Source: Phycisphaerales bacterium (GTDB lineage Bacteria; Planctomycetota; Phycisphaerae; Phycisphaerales; UBA1924). From it: a stretch of 64,000 nt of DNA. This document shows positions 1 through 10,600 of the stretch, in pieces (position 1 is the stretch's first letter; each line of letters opens with the position of its first letter). A program made the position numbers and the translations under genes. The notes under the pieces were generated by a model. It saw only the letters and a list, made by a program, of their open reading frames with translations, was not told where the DNA came from and ran no database searches. The stretch lies in assembly GCA_028289195.1 (NCBI GenBank), contig JANQQR010000002.1, positions 124,001-188,000 on the forward strand, read 5' to 3'.

Positions 1-182
1 CCCGACACCCGGGTCATGACATCCTGGAGCACGTCCTCGCAGTCGGCGTTCTGGAGCCCCCAGCGCTTGGCGACGGAGATGATCAACTCGCGGTAGCGCT
101 CGTGGAATTCACCCCAGGCCGTCGCGTCGGCGTTGTCCCGCAGCCGGGCCAGGAGCGTGGCTCTCGTCGTGGGCACATCCAC
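1..182 (-). CDS. RNA polymerase ECF sigma factor, N-terminal part (cut by window edge)
   Basis: Reading leftward from GTG at 182 gives about 60 residues that run off the window. They include ATLLARLRD, FHERYRELI and NADCEDVLQDVM, the pattern of sigma region 2 in planctomycete ECF sigma factors, where the acidic DVLQDV segment helps bind core polymerase. An in-frame TAG at 192-194 limits the start to GTG 182 or GTG 176. No clear ribosome binding site is seen. It diverges from the peptidase gene. Its regulon cannot be told from this fragment. The call rests on family resemblance only. Confidence 0.72.
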   Translation of the reverse strand, partial: MDVPTTRATLLARLRDNADATAWGEFHERYRELIISVAKRWGLQNADCEDVLQDVMTRVS

Positions 183-281
183 ACCCGGAGTCTACCGATG
201 CGGCATCCGGGAAGTTCTTGTCAGGAGCAGGACCCGTCGCGCGTAGGGCTCTGTGATCACCGGCGGACAAGGAGACCATCC

Positions 282-2405
282 ATGCGAGTTGCTGCATTCG
301 TGTTCGTCCTCACCGTCGTCTCCGTCGCGGGGGCGGGAGGGGTTGATTCGTACCCCGAAGCCCGGCGCGGAGACATCGTCGAACGCCTGCACGGCGAGCC
401 GGTGCCGGACCCATACCGGTGGTTTGAATCCGATTCTCCGGAAGTCGATCGCTGGGTCGAGGCCCAGGACCGGCTGTTCGAGGGGTACGTCAACGGGCTC
501 GCCCAGCGAGACGCGATCGCGGAGCGCGTCGCGGAGATCGGCGAATTCGCTTCCGTGAGCACGCCGGTCGTGGCGGGAGGGCGAGCGTTCTTCACGCGCA
601 CCGGAGCGGGAGCGAGCCGGTCCGTGCTGTGGGTGAAGGACTCCGAGGGTGCGTCCCGCGTGCTGCTCGATCCCGAGGAGTTCTTCCCGAGCGCCGATGA
701 CCGGATGCTGGGGTTCACGCCGAGCCGCGACGGAACGCTCGTAGCCTTCGGCACAGACAACGGATCCGGGACGTGGGGCGAGATCCGCGTGATGGAGGTC
801 GAGTCCGGGCGCCTGCTATCGGATCGGCTCACCGGCACGAGCGGGCGCCTCGGTTTCGCCGGGGTGTACTGGACGGCCGATGGCCGGTCGTTCTTCTATT
901 TCCACCAGGACGTGCGCGCCCGCGACGGCGACGAGTCGGTCAGCATCCGAAACAACAAGATCCGGCACCACCAGCTCGGGACGACCCAGGATCGCGATCC
1001 CACGATCTATGCCCGACCGGACCGGCCCGACGCGTTCGTCAACTCGATGGCGCTCACCACCGACGACCGCTACCTGATCACCTCGCTCACCGAGAAGGCG
1101 ACGCGGCGCACGACGCACTACGCCATCGATCTGACCGATCCCGATCGGGTTCCCGTCGTCCTGGCGGATGTGGAAGCGAGCATGTCCCACGTCCACAACG
1201 TCGGTTCGCTCCAGCTCTATCGGACCGATCTCGATGCGCCGAACTACCGCCTGATCGGCATCGATGCGGAGAATCCTGCGCCGGAGCAGTGGATCGAACT
1301 CATCCCCGAACAGGACGGCGTGCTCAGCAGCGTCTCACCGACGAGGGACTTTTTGATCACCAGGGTCGACCGGGTGGCGGTCCCGGAGATCGGGATCCAC
1401 GACCAGCGCGGGGTCTTCCTGCGGGAGGGGGCTCGGCCCGGGATTGGAGGGCTCGGGCTCAACACCTCGCCCGATCACAATGTTGTCCATTTCTCGTTCG
1501 GTGTTCTCCACGACCCTGGCACGATCTACCGGCTCGATCCTCAGACCGGCGAGAGCGAGCGGACGTTTCGGCCGGAGCTGTCGTTCGACCCCGACGAGTA
1601 CACGATCAAGCAGGTGTTCTACTCCAGCTTTGATGGCACGCGCGTCCCGATGTTCATCGCCCATCGCAAGGACGTCACCCCCGGCCCCGAGACGCCGCTG
1701 TGGATGTACGCCTTCGGCAACGGCGGCTGGATGGCCTTCCCGTGGTTCCAGCGCCACCTGGTCGCGTGGATGGAGATGGGCGGGGTGTATGCGCTGCCCG
1801 GGATCCGGGGCGGCGGTGAGTATGGCTCCGAATGGCAGAAGGCCGGAACGCTGCACAACAAGACCAACACCATCGGCGACTACCACTCCGCCGCGGAGTG
1901 GCTGGTGGAGAACGGGTACACGTCGGCCGGCCGGCTCGTGGCCAACGGCGGCAGCGGCAGCGGCCCCCTCCCGGCGATCGCGATCAACCAGCGGCCGGAG
2001 CTGTACGGCGCCGCGGTTATCGACTTCCCGTTCCTGGACATGCTCCGGTATCACAAGTTCGCCTCGGGATTCACCCGTTCGTTCGGGTCGCCCGACGACC
2101 CGGAGGACTTCGCGGTGCTGCGCTCCTACTCGCCTTACCACAACATCCGCGAGGGCCAGTGCTACCCGCCCACACTGATCACCGTCGCCGAGAACGATGT
2201 CTCGACGCCACCGTTCCATTGCTACAAGCACGCCGCGGCGCTCCAGCACTCTCAGCCCTGCGAAAGGCCCGTGCTGCTCCAGGTAATCTGGGGCGCGGGC
2301 CACTACAGCTACGGGACGACCCGAGCCAAAGCGAGCGAGAATTTCGCGGACCAGATCGCGTTCGTGATCCGGGCACTCGATCTGGGAATGCGACCCGAGG
2401 ACTAG
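282..2405 (+). CDS. Secreted prolyl oligopeptidase (S9A family)
   Basis: The 707-residue protein matches the usual length of prolyl oligopeptidases, which cleave after proline in short peptides. An N-terminal signal peptide (residues 1-about 20) implies export. The beta-propeller covers roughly residues 60-430, and the alpha/beta hydrolase domain follows. The catalytic triad is visible: Ser558 in NGGSGSG (the family usually has GGSNGG), Asp639 in AENDVS and His674 in GAGHYS. ATG 282 is chosen over the upstream in-frame ATG at 102 because AAGGAG lies at 269-274 and a signal peptide follows directly. It stands alone, with queC downstream. Role: probable extracytoplasmic peptide turnover. Confidence 0.9.
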   Translation: MRVAAFVFVLTVVSVAGAGGVDSYPEARRGDIVERLHGEPVPDPYRWFESDSPEVDRWVEAQDRLFEGYVNGLAQRDAIAERVAEIGEFASVSTPVVAGGRAFFTRTGAGASRSVLWVKDSEGASRVLLDPEEFFPSADDRMLGFTPSRDGTLVAFGTDNGSGTWGEIRVMEVESGRLLSDRLTGTSGRLGFAGVYWTADGRSFFYFHQDVRARDGDESVSIRNNKIRHHQLGTTQDRDPTIYARPDRPDAFVNSMALTTDDRYLITSLTEKATRRTTHYAIDLTDPDRVPVVLADVEASMSHVHNVGSLQLYRTDLDAPNYRLIGIDAENPAPEQWIELIPEQDGVLSSVSPTRDFLITRVDRVAVPEIGIHDQRGVFLREGARPGIGGLGLNTSPDHNVVHFSFGVLHDPGTIYRLDPQTGESERTFRPELSFDPDEYTIKQVFYSSFDGTRVPMFIAHRKDVTPGPETPLWMYAFGNGGWMAFPWFQRHLVAWMEMGGVYALPGIRGGGEYGSEWQKAGTLHNKTNTIGDYHSAAEWLVENGYTSAGRLVANGGSGSGPLPAIAINQRPELYGAAVIDFPFLDMLRYHKFASGFTRSFGSPDDPEDFAVLRSYSPYHNIREGQCYPPTLITVAENDVSTPPFHCYKHAAALQHSQPCERPVLLQVIWGAGHYSYGTTRAKASENFADQIAFVIRALDLGMRPED

Positions 2406-2512
2406 CGCTCCGGTGCCAGCCTGATTCTCCGCGTGCGGGGTCGATCCCTTCCATGGGAGCGGCCCCGCTGCGGCGTGCGCACCACCCGGCCGGTATCCTC
2501 GGCCGCCGAGTC

Positions 2513-3226
2513 ATGAGCGAGCAGCGCGCAGAAAAACCCGAAGCCGTCGTCCTGCTCTCAGGAGGCCTCGATAGCGCGACGGTCCTTGCGATCGCGAGAG
2601 ACCGGGGCTTCGTCTGTCGAACTCTCAGCCTCGCCTACGGGCAGCGCCACGAGGTCGAGCTCGACGCGGCCGCTCGGGTGTCGGAATCGCTGGGCGCGCG
2701 CTCGCACACGGTCGTGCCGATCGATCTGCGCGCGATCGGGGGCTCGGCGCTCACCGCCGACATCGATGTGCCCAAATCGCGAGACCACGCGGAGATGGCC
2801 TCGTCAATACCTGTCACCTACGTGCCGGCGAGGAACCTGGTCTTCCTGTCTCTCGCTTGTGCGCATGCGGAGGTGGTGGGGTCGACGGATGTCTTCATCG
2901 GCGTCAACGCCGTCGACTACTCCGGCTACCCGGACTGCCGCCCGGAGTTCATCGAGTCGTTCGCCCGGACTGCGAACCTGGCCACCAAGGCCGGGGTCGA
3001 GGGCGCGCGGTTTACGATCCACACGCCCCTGGCGCACATGCCGAAATCTGAGATCATCCGGCACGGCACGGATCTGGGTGTCGACTACGGCGCGACGCTG
3101 TCGTGCTACGACCCCGACGGGACCGGCGCGGCCTGCGGCGAGTGCGATTCCTGCATTCTGCGGAAGAGCGGGTTCCAGGACGCCGGTATCCCCGACCCGA
3201 CGCGCTACGCCGCCAGTGCCACCTGA
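2513..3226 (+). CDS. queC: 7-cyano-7-deazaguanine synthase QueC
   Basis: 237 residues. QueC converts 7-carboxy-7-deazaguanine to preQ0 with ATP and ammonia on the way to queuosine in tRNA. The PP-loop LSGGLDSAT lies at residues 15-23. YGQRHEVEL follows, and the C-terminal zinc cluster is visible as a Cys after TLS and then CGECDSC. ATG 2513 is the only start that puts the PP-loop at the expected distance from the N-terminus. The final 22 bp overlap the 3' end of the convergent methyltransferase gene. No other queuosine genes are in the window. Confidence 0.95.
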   Translation: MSEQRAEKPEAVVLLSGGLDSATVLAIARDRGFVCRTLSLAYGQRHEVELDAAARVSESLGARSHTVVPIDLRAIGGSALTADIDVPKSRDHAEMASSIPVTYVPARNLVFLSLACAHAEVVGSTDVFIGVNAVDYSGYPDCRPEFIESFARTANLATKAGVEGARFTIHTPLAHMPKSEIIRHGTDLGVDYGATLSCYDPDGTGAACGECDSCILRKSGFQDAGIPDPTRYAASAT

Positions 3227-5256
3227 TCGGACGCGCGGCGCGGGCGTTTCTCGAGGCGCTCGGCCCACCAGCGCAACACGTCCGCACGGTCATCGCCGGA
3301 AAGTTCGAAGGCCGTGCACATGGCTGCCCCGGCGTTCATGATCGCGGAGTGGCGCGCGTCACCGGACACCGCGCCGTGCGCGATCCGGATGTGGTCCGAT
3401 GCTTCGCTCCACGCACGCGAGCGCGAGGGCAGCGGCAGCGCGAGCACCTGTTTGGCCGAGAGCTTGATCGCGTCGCTCGACAGCGCCGCGCCGGCGTATC
3501 GCTGCATCGCGAGCGCGGTGGCGACCGGCGACAGGAGCACCGACGCGATCCGCCACAGGTCGGACACGCTGTCGTTGCCTGTGACTGTGATGACCGGTGT
3601 GCTCGGCAGGTACCGCCCGTGTTCATCGACGAACGCCTCGAGCACCCGCGTCTGCGTCGCGACGAGGATCTTGGGCACGAGGCGCTCGGCCATCCACGGG
3701 CCGAGATCCCCTCGATCGGTCATCGCCCGGCGATCAATCCTGGGGGCGTTCCACCCGGTCTTGAGCACACGCGTCGGTGTCTCGCCCCAGAGGCAGCGGC
3801 ACGGCTCGACGAGGCGCGTCGTGACCAGCGCCGGGTACTCGGCTTCTGGAGCACCCGGGACCTCCGAGTCCTCGACGATGAACCCTTCGAGCCCGTAGTA
3901 CTGGTCCCGGAAGTCCGCCGTCGCTTGCGCGATGTCGCCCAGCACGCCTTCGGCGCCGATCTCGATCTCCGGGATGCCCCTGCACCCAGCGGCCAGGTGG
4001 GACCACGTCGGCGCCCGGATGAGATCGATCGGGTCGACCTCGAGGCATTCGATCGTTCGGCACTCCGTGCCGGCGCGCCGGGAGACAGTCCCGGTGATCG
4101 ATGTCGCGCGTTGCAGCACCGGTGCGCACGTCAGCACCGATGTGCCCGCGAACACGGGTTCGTCGGTCACCCACAGCGCTCGGAGCGAGCATCGCTCCAG
4201 CATCCGGTCGCGCACGGGACGGGCGTCGCGGGCTGTCAGGAACGACTGGGGCTGCACGAGGCAGAGCCGGCCGCCATCGTCGAGCAGCGATTCGGCCAGG
4301 AGCATGAAGATCGCCGCCGTGTCGGTGTAGGCCGTGATCGCTCCGTCGAATCGGCTCTTCAACTGTTCAACCGTCGATCGATCGAGCGCGCTGTCGGACC
4401 TGAGCTGATTCAGAAACGGCGGGTTCCCGATCACGACATCGAACGCTCCCGGGGCGGTCCCCTCTCCGGGCAGCGTGTTCCACTCGTCCCGCAGAGCGTC
4501 GCCGGTTCGGATGTTGCCGGCGATTGACGCGTCCGCTACTGGGCACTCCAGCATCAGCGTCGCGCGGCAGAGCCACGCGGCCGTCGGGTCGAGGTCCATC
4601 CCGTGGATACACCTTCGGGCTACGTCCTGAATGGCGTCCGGGCGATCGAGGTGGCCCGCGAGGCGCCGGGCGGCCCCCAAAAGGAACCTCCCGCATCCCG
4701 CGGCCGGATCGCACACGCGGATGCCGAGCAGAGCCGCGTCTCGTTCATGGGGATCAACGATTCCTCGCGTGCGCTCCTCGATGACGGGCTCGAGCGTCAG
4801 GTCGAGCAGCATCTCTACGACGGTGCTCGGTGTGTAGTACGACCCTGTGCGCTTCCGGCGGGACTGTTTCGCTTCGCTCAGTTCGAGGCTTGCTGCGCTC
4901 TCCCCGATTGTTGCCGCGAGGCCGAGCGTCCATTCGTACATCGAGCCGAGTCGGTCGGGGTCGAGTTCACTCGCGAGGTTCTCGGTGTCGTCGCCTTCAC
5001 GCGGGCGGTGCCAGCGGGCCGGCGTGCCGCGTGCAAACGCGTTCTCGTCGAGGCCTCTCGCGCGAGCGAGGGCTCGCACGAGATCTTCGAACACGGACGC
5101 CGTGACCTCGGCCTGGAACGCTGCGGGTGTGAGCGTCTCGCTTTCAAGGGCGCGGCGCAGATCGGTGTTCGATGGTTCGCGCAGGATCGCTGCCGCTTTC
5201 GCCGCGATTGCACCGGCGACGCGCTTGGTCAGGGCTGATTCGGTCTCCCGCGCCAT
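3205..5256 (-). CDS. Orphan N6-adenine DNA methyltransferase (Eco57I/type IIG-like)
   Basis: 683 residues. Motif X-like TGSYYTP at 138-143, AdoMet-binding DPAAGCGRF at 183-191 and catalytic NPPF at 278-281 mark a gamma-class N6-adenine methyltransferase. The roughly 135 N-terminal residues are alpha-helical in character, and I see no PD-(D/E)xK nuclease signature in them. The roughly 350 residues after NPPF are long enough for a target-recognition domain. ATG 5256 follows an AGGTCAGGT sequence that may serve as ribosome binding site; upstream in-frame sequence enters the imuA gene. No restriction gene is adjacent, so it may be regulatory or a remnant of a restriction-modification system. Confidence 0.85.
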   Translation of the reverse strand: MARETESALTKRVAGAIAAKAAAILREPSNTDLRRALESETLTPAAFQAEVTASVFEDLVRALARARGLDENAFARGTPARWHRPREGDDTENLASELDPDRLGSMYEWTLGLAATIGESAASLELSEAKQSRRKRTGSYYTPSTVVEMLLDLTLEPVIEERTRGIVDPHERDAALLGIRVCDPAAGCGRFLLGAARRLAGHLDRPDAIQDVARRCIHGMDLDPTAAWLCRATLMLECPVADASIAGNIRTGDALRDEWNTLPGEGTAPGAFDVVIGNPPFLNQLRSDSALDRSTVEQLKSRFDGAITAYTDTAAIFMLLAESLLDDGGRLCLVQPQSFLTARDARPVRDRMLERCSLRALWVTDEPVFAGTSVLTCAPVLQRATSITGTVSRRAGTECRTIECLEVDPIDLIRAPTWSHLAAGCRGIPEIEIGAEGVLGDIAQATADFRDQYYGLEGFIVEDSEVPGAPEAEYPALVTTRLVEPCRCLWGETPTRVLKTGWNAPRIDRRAMTDRGDLGPWMAERLVPKILVATQTRVLEAFVDEHGRYLPSTPVITVTGNDSVSDLWRIASVLLSPVATALAMQRYAGAALSSDAIKLSAKQVLALPLPSRSRAWSEASDHIRIAHGAVSGDARHSAIMNAGAAMCTAFELSGDDRADVLRWWAERLEKRPRRASDQVALAA

Positions 5257-5334
5257 ACCTGACCTGTCGGGATCAGCCCGTGGAATGCTGGAAAAGGGGT
5301 TGCCAGGCCCGTGTTCCGGGGATACCCTATCAAA

Positions 5335-6132
5335 ATGCGAACATGGTTCCGGATCACACCATCTGACCCCGACACGGAGCGCCGGGCGCGTCTCGACCGC
5401 GTGCGTTCGATCGTGCAGGAACGGGCCGGGGACAGTTCCCTCTCGGGGGATCTGGAGAGGCTTCCGGCGCACGAACTGGCCCTGCAACCCGGTGTCCACG
5501 AGTGGTTCGCCTCCCGGGATGCGGATCGCCCGCCGGTGGGTGTGCTGGTCGATCTCGCCCGGCGCGCGAGCGGTCGGGGATCAGCGCCGCCGGGCGGGCG
5601 GGTCCTGTGGATCGGGCCAAGGGTCTGGGCGTACCCCCACGCTCTCATCGAGCGCAGACCCGTCGGTCCCGGTGATCGCGGGCTTCTCGAGCGTTCCGTC
5701 TTTGTCGATGCGACGCGCTGCCAGGAGCGGGTCTGGTCCATCGACCTGGCGCTGCGCTGCGCAGGGGTCGCCATCGTCATCGCCGATGCGAGCGAGATGA
5801 CGATGCCCGAGTCGCGTCGATTGCAGATCAGCGCCGTCTCCGGCGCCCGCGCCGCGTTGCTGGTGCGCCCGCATCGCGAGATGCGCGGGCTTTCGGCGGC
5901 CGCCACTCGATGGCGCACCGAGCCCGCGCCCGCGTCCGGGCGCGACCAGTCATGGAAGGTTCATCTCCTGCGCTGCAAGGGAATGCGGCCCGCTGCGAGA
6001 GGGGCGCGCCGGTGGATCGTGCGCCGAGATCATGAAACAGGCCTCGTCAACGAATGGCAGGCGTGCGATGTCGATATGGCTCCCCGGGTGGTCGATCGAT
6101 CTTCTGCGCCGGCGCGATCGCAGGTCGCCTAG
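5335..6132 (+). CDS. imuA: ImuA-like RecA/SulA-related mutagenesis protein
   Basis: 265 residues, starting at ATG 5335. Recognised from GRVLWIGPRVWAYPHAL and the later VWSIDLALRC and VAIVIADASEM stretches, which follow the RecA-like fold of ImuA. Its position directly before imuB and dnaE2 matches the conserved SOS mutagenesis cassette. In other bacteria ImuA supports translesion synthesis by DnaE2 together with ImuB. The gene overlaps imuB by 65 bp. I looked for a LexA box in 5257-5334 and saw no convincing one. The sequence is divergent, so the name rests partly on context. Confidence 0.75.
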   Translation: MRTWFRITPSDPDTERRARLDRVRSIVQERAGDSSLSGDLERLPAHELALQPGVHEWFASRDADRPPVGVLVDLARRASGRGSAPPGGRVLWIGPRVWAYPHALIERRPVGPGDRGLLERSVFVDATRCQERVWSIDLALRCAGVAIVIADASEMTMPESRRLQISAVSGARAALLVRPHREMRGLSAAATRWRTEPAPASGRDQSWKVHLLRCKGMRPAARGARRWIVRRDHETGLVNEWQACDVDMAPRVVDRSSAPARSQVA

Positions 6133-7624
6133 GAATGGCGATCGTGACGCGCGACCGGTCCTGCTGGTCCGCGAGGAGCACCAGCGCCAAGTCGTCGCCC
6201 GGTGCTGCTCGCTCGCTCGAGAGTCCGGTGTTCATCCCGGCATGCCTGTCGCCCAGGCGCGGGCCGCCTTCGACGCCGGCGCGCTGCGCATCGAGGACCA
6301 CGACCCCGCCCGCGATCTCCGTGCCCTGCGTTCGCTGGCCGAGTGGGCCCACGCGCTGGCTCCTGCCGTCGCCATCGACGACACCTCCGAGGAACCCGAT
6401 GGCCTGCTGATGGATGTCACGGGCTGCGCTCGCGTGTTCCGTGGCGAGCACGCCCTGGCCAGGAGCGCGATCGCCCGCCTCGCGACGCTCGGCTTCCACG
6501 CCCGCATCGGCATCGCCCCGACCTACGGCTGCGCATGGGCCGTCGCCCGCTACGCCGAGAGTCGTCTCTCGATCGTGAGCGAAGCAGGCGTACGCGAGGC
6601 GCTCGCGCTGCTTCCCGCTGGAGCGCTGCGCATCGACAGCGAGACCGCGTTCGCGCTGGGGGAGATCGGCATCGAGCGAGTCGAGCACCTGATGGATCTT
6701 CCGCGTTCCGCCCTTCCCGCCCGCTTCGGCGCGGCGCTCCTGCTCAACCTCGATCGCGCGCTGGGCCAGGCCATCGAGACCATCCGGCCGATCAGGCCGG
6801 CGCCGCCCCCCGTGTGCGAGCGTGTCTTCGACGGGCCCACGGATCGGACCGAAGCGGTCGAGCTGACGGTCCGGGACCTGCTCGAACGCCTGTCCGGGAT
6901 GCTGCTCGAGCGCGAGAGCGGCGCACGCACGGTGGTTGTCGAACTCGTGCGCGCCGATCTTCCGCCCGAGCGTCTTTCGCTCACGCTGGGGAGGCCGAGC
7001 CGCGATGTCACGCACCTGTGGCGCCTGCTCCAGCCCAGGCTCGAGCGTGCCAACTTCGGGTTCGGTGTCGAGGGTGTGCGCATCAGCGCCGGGGGCGTCG
7101 CGCGCCTGCGCCACGAGCAGACCGAGCGATGGGGGGCCGGCGGGGAAGCGGGTGTTTCGCCCGGCGAAGCCGAGAAGGCGTCCGGAGAGCTGATCGACAC
7201 GCTCTGCAATCGCTTCGGACCCGGACGCGTGCGCCGACCCGTCGCGATCGAGTCACACATCCCCGAGCGTGCCTTTGCGCTCAGGCCCGTGTCCGAAGCG
7301 ACCACGGGGTCCCCGCCTGCGCCCGCGGTCGCGCACCAGGATCGGCCCACGCTCCTCTACGAACTCCCGGTCGATATCGATGTCGTCGCGCTCACCCCTG
7401 ACGGGCCCGTGCATCGCGTGCGCCTGGAAGGGCGCGACGAGGGGGTCATCACCAGCGCCGGGCCGGAGCGCATCGGGCGCGAGTGGTGGGGGATCCGGGG
7501 GGGGCGGGGCGGGCGATGCGCAACGCGCGACTACTTCGTCGTTCAGACCGAGAGCGGGCGCTGGCTCTGGATCCGTCGCGACCTCGAGACCGGGCGATGG
7601 TTCGCCCACGGCGAGTGGGCCTGA
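6068..7624 (+). CDS. imuB: ImuB, catalytically inactive-type Y-family polymerase homologue
   Basis: 518 residues from ATG 6068, where MSIWLPGWSIDLL gives the expected N-terminus; an in-frame ATG at 6032 is less likely. Y-family features: ARESGVHPGMPVAQARA, a palm segment DGLLMDVTGCARVF at about 114-127, the helix-hairpin region (IGIERVEHLMDLP) and a little-finger-like part. In known cassettes ImuB bridges DnaE2 to the sliding clamp rather than polymerising. It is co-transcribed with imuA and ends 4 bp before the dnaE2 start. The C-terminal portion (ELPVDIDVVALTPDGPVHRV onward) matches the usual ImuB tail. Confidence 0.88.
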   Translation: MSIWLPGWSIDLLRRRDRRSPRNGDRDARPVLLVREEHQRQVVARCCSLARESGVHPGMPVAQARAAFDAGALRIEDHDPARDLRALRSLAEWAHALAPAVAIDDTSEEPDGLLMDVTGCARVFRGEHALARSAIARLATLGFHARIGIAPTYGCAWAVARYAESRLSIVSEAGVREALALLPAGALRIDSETAFALGEIGIERVEHLMDLPRSALPARFGAALLLNLDRALGQAIETIRPIRPAPPPVCERVFDGPTDRTEAVELTVRDLLERLSGMLLERESGARTVVVELVRADLPPERLSLTLGRPSRDVTHLWRLLQPRLERANFGFGVEGVRISAGGVARLRHEQTERWGAGGEAGVSPGEAEKASGELIDTLCNRFGPGRVRRPVAIESHIPERAFALRPVSEATTGSPPAPAVAHQDRPTLLYELPVDIDVVALTPDGPVHRVRLEGRDEGVITSAGPERIGREWWGIRGGRGGRCATRDYFVVQTESGRWLWIRRDLETGRWFAHGEWA

Positions 7625-7628
7625 CACC

Positions 7629-10600
7629 ATGCCCGAGCAGCCCGACCCCAAGCCCCGCGCTCACCCCGCCAGGTCCGGCGAGAAGACAACCCCTCCGGTG
7701 CGCCCGGCGCCGCGCGTCGCGTTCGCCGAACTCGACGCGACGAGCAACTTCACGTTCCTCACCGGCGCGAGCCATCCGGAGGAACTGGCCCAGCAGGCGG
7801 CACGCCTGGGATACACCGGCGTGGCTGTGACCGACACCAACACGCTCGCCGGCATCGTGCGCGCCCACGTCGGCGCCGCAGACGCCGGCGTGCCCCTGAT
7901 CGTGGGCTGTCGCATCGTGACCTCGTGCGCCCTGCGGGTCCTCGTGTACCCGACCGATCGGCCGGCCTATGCGCGCCTCTGCCGCCTGCTGACACTCGGC
8001 AAGCGCCGGGCGCCCAAGGGCGAGTGCCACCTGGAGATCCACGACCTCATCGAGCACAGCGAGGGCCTGCTCGCGATCGTCGATCCTCCTCAGCGCGTCG
8101 GCGGGCTCGATCAGCGCTTCATCGAGACGCTCCGCGGCCTGCGCAGGGTGTTCGACGACGATCGTCTCTCGCTCGCGTCATCGTTCGCCTACCTGGGCGA
8201 CGACGCGGACCGCCTGGAGATGCTCGCGACGCTCGGCGCCGAGACGCGCATCCCCCTGGTCGCCACCAATCGTGCGCTCTACCACGAGCCGGCGCGCCGC
8301 CCCCTCCAGGACGTCGTCACCTGCATCCGTCACGGGTGCACGATCGAGCAGGCCGGCATGCGCCTCGGCGCCAACGCCGAGCGCCACCTCAAGCCCCCGG
8401 AAGAGATCTCCCGCCTGTTTGCGCGGTATCCCGAGGCCGTCGCTCGGAGTGTCGAGATCGCGTCCCGCGCCGGCGCCTTCAGCCTCGACGAGCTGCGCTA
8501 CGAGTACCCCGTCGAGCCGTGCCCGCCGGGCCTGTCGCCGATCGACTACCTCAGGCAGGAGACGTGGAAGGGCGCCGTGAAGCGGTACGGTCGCTTCGTG
8601 CCGGTGAAGGTGCGCACGGCGCTCGCCCACGAGTTGTCGCTCATCGAAGAGCTGCGCTACGAGCCGTACTTCCTGACCTGCTACGACATCGTGACCCATG
8701 CGCGCTCGCTGGGGATCCTCTGCCAGGGCCGGGGCGGGGCCGCCAACTCGGCGGTGTGCTACTGCCTGGGCATCACCGAGGTCGACCCCGGTACGCACAG
8801 CCTGCTGTTCGAGCGTTTCATCAGCCGCGAGCGGGGCGAGCCGCCAGACATCGACATCGACTTCGAGCACGAGCGGCGCGAGGAGGTGATCCAGTACATC
8901 TACTCCAAGTACGGGCGTGACCGGGCCGCGCTCACGGCGGAGGTCATCAGCTACCGGGGGCGCAGCGCTGTGCGCGAGGTCGGCAAGGCGATGGGCCTGC
9001 CCATCGACTGCGTGGACGCGCTGGCCAAGAACCTCGATCGCTGGGGCGAGGCCGCCAGCGCCGAGCGCGTCGCCGAACTCGGCCTGAACCCCGAGGACCC
9101 GATCATCAAGCGTGTCCTCATCCTCACGCGCCAGCTCATGGGGTTCCCGCGCCACCTCTCGCAGCATGTGGGTGGCTTCGTCATCACACGATCGGCCCTG
9201 AGCGACCTCGTCCCCATCGAGAACGCGGCCATGGAAGACCGCACCGTCATCGAGTGGGACAAAGACGACATCGACGCGATGGGCATGCTCAAGGTGGATT
9301 GCCTGGGGCTGGGGATGCTGACGTGTATCCGGAAGGCTCTGGAACTTCTTCAGGAAGGGGCAGAGGGGGGAGGCATTTCGGAATGGGAGCCGAGTGATGA
9401 ACACAATGACGAGTCGGATCCGAACGTTTCGCGATCTTCATGTCTGGAATCGGGGCATGGAGATCGCTCGGGCGGTCTACACCGAATCGGATCGCATGCC
9501 GGATACGGAGCGCTTCGGGCTGACGAACCAGATGCGCAGAGCAGCGGTATCGATCCCCTCCAACATCGCCGAGGGATTCGGGAGGGGGTCGAGGAGGGAG
9601 TACTTGCGCTTCATCAAGATCGCACAGGGATCTCTGGCGGAACTGGAGACTCAGTACGAACTCGCGATCTCCCTCGAGATGCTCAGCCCCAGCGAGGAGC
9701 TCGCATCTCTCCTGAGCGAGGAAGAACGCGTGCTCCAGTCACTGCGAACGAAACTGCAAGCCTGATCGCACACTCCGAATCCGATCCCTCTGCCCCTTTG
9801 CCCCTCTGCCCCTCTGCCCCTTCCCCGGTCTACCCCCTCTACGCCCGCATCGCCAAAGACCCCACCGACGCCGCGGTCTACGACATGATCTGCGCCGCCG
9901 ACACGGTCGGCGTGTTCCAGATCGAGAGCCGCGCACAGATGTCCATGTTGCCGCGTCTGCGCCCCCGCGAGTTCTACGACCTCGTCATCGAGGTCGCCAT
10001 CGTCAGGCCCGGGCCCATCCAGGGAGGCATGGTCCATCCCTACCTCAAGCGGCGCCAGGGCAAGGAGACGATCAGCTACCCGAGCCCCGAGATCGAGGCG
10101 GTGCTCGGGCGGACGCTCGGGGTGCCCATCTTCCAGGAGCAGGCGATGCAGCTCGCGATCGTCGCCGCGGGCTTCACCCCGGATGAATCGGATTCGCTGC
10201 GCCGCGCCATGGCCGCCTGGAAGCGCAAGGGCGACGCCATCTACCGCTTCGGCCAGCGTCTGATCGAGGGCATGCTCGCCAACGGCTACCCGGAGGAGTT
10301 CGCCAAGCGCTGCTTCGAGCAGATCAAGGGCTTCAGCGAGTACGGGTTCCCCGAGTCCCACGCCGCGAGCTTCGCGCTGCTCGTCTATGTCTCGGCATGG
10401 CTCAAGCACCATCATCCCGCGACCTTTGCCGCGGCTCTCATCAACAGCCAGCCCATGGGCTTCTACCAGCCGGCCCAGATCGTGCGTGACGCCGAGGACC
10501 ACGGCGTGGAGGTGCGCCCCGTCGACGTCAACCACAGCGCCTGGGACTGCACGCTCGAGAATGGAGGCAAGGCGCTCCGCCTGGGCATGCGCCTGGTCAA

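Larger units (their letters stand above)
9353..9824 (+). mobile_element. IVP-type insertion element inside dnaE2, bounded by a 16-bp inverted repeat
   Basis: The left arm GGAAGGGGCAGAGGGG (9353-9368) is the exact reverse complement of 9809-9824. Between the arms lies a complete small gene for a four-helix-bundle protein of the kind encoded in intervening sequences of 23S rRNA genes. The host DnaE2 protein is normal up to about residue 574 and resumes at about 733, so the arms bracket the extra sequence. In RNA the arms would form one long stem. No transposase is present. The boundary is estimated from the repeat and from loss of DnaE2 similarity. Confidence 0.75.

Noticed and set aside
3205..5256. 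A restriction-modification or BREX-like defence island around the methyltransferase and helicase
   Set aside because: The two genes are 7.5 kb apart with housekeeping and mutagenesis genes between; no nuclease, phosphatase or other island member found.
9786..9824. The octamer array as a CRISPR or plain microsatellite
   Set aside because: Units are 8 bp with no spacers, and the last two are the exact complement of the other end of the element, so they belong to it.
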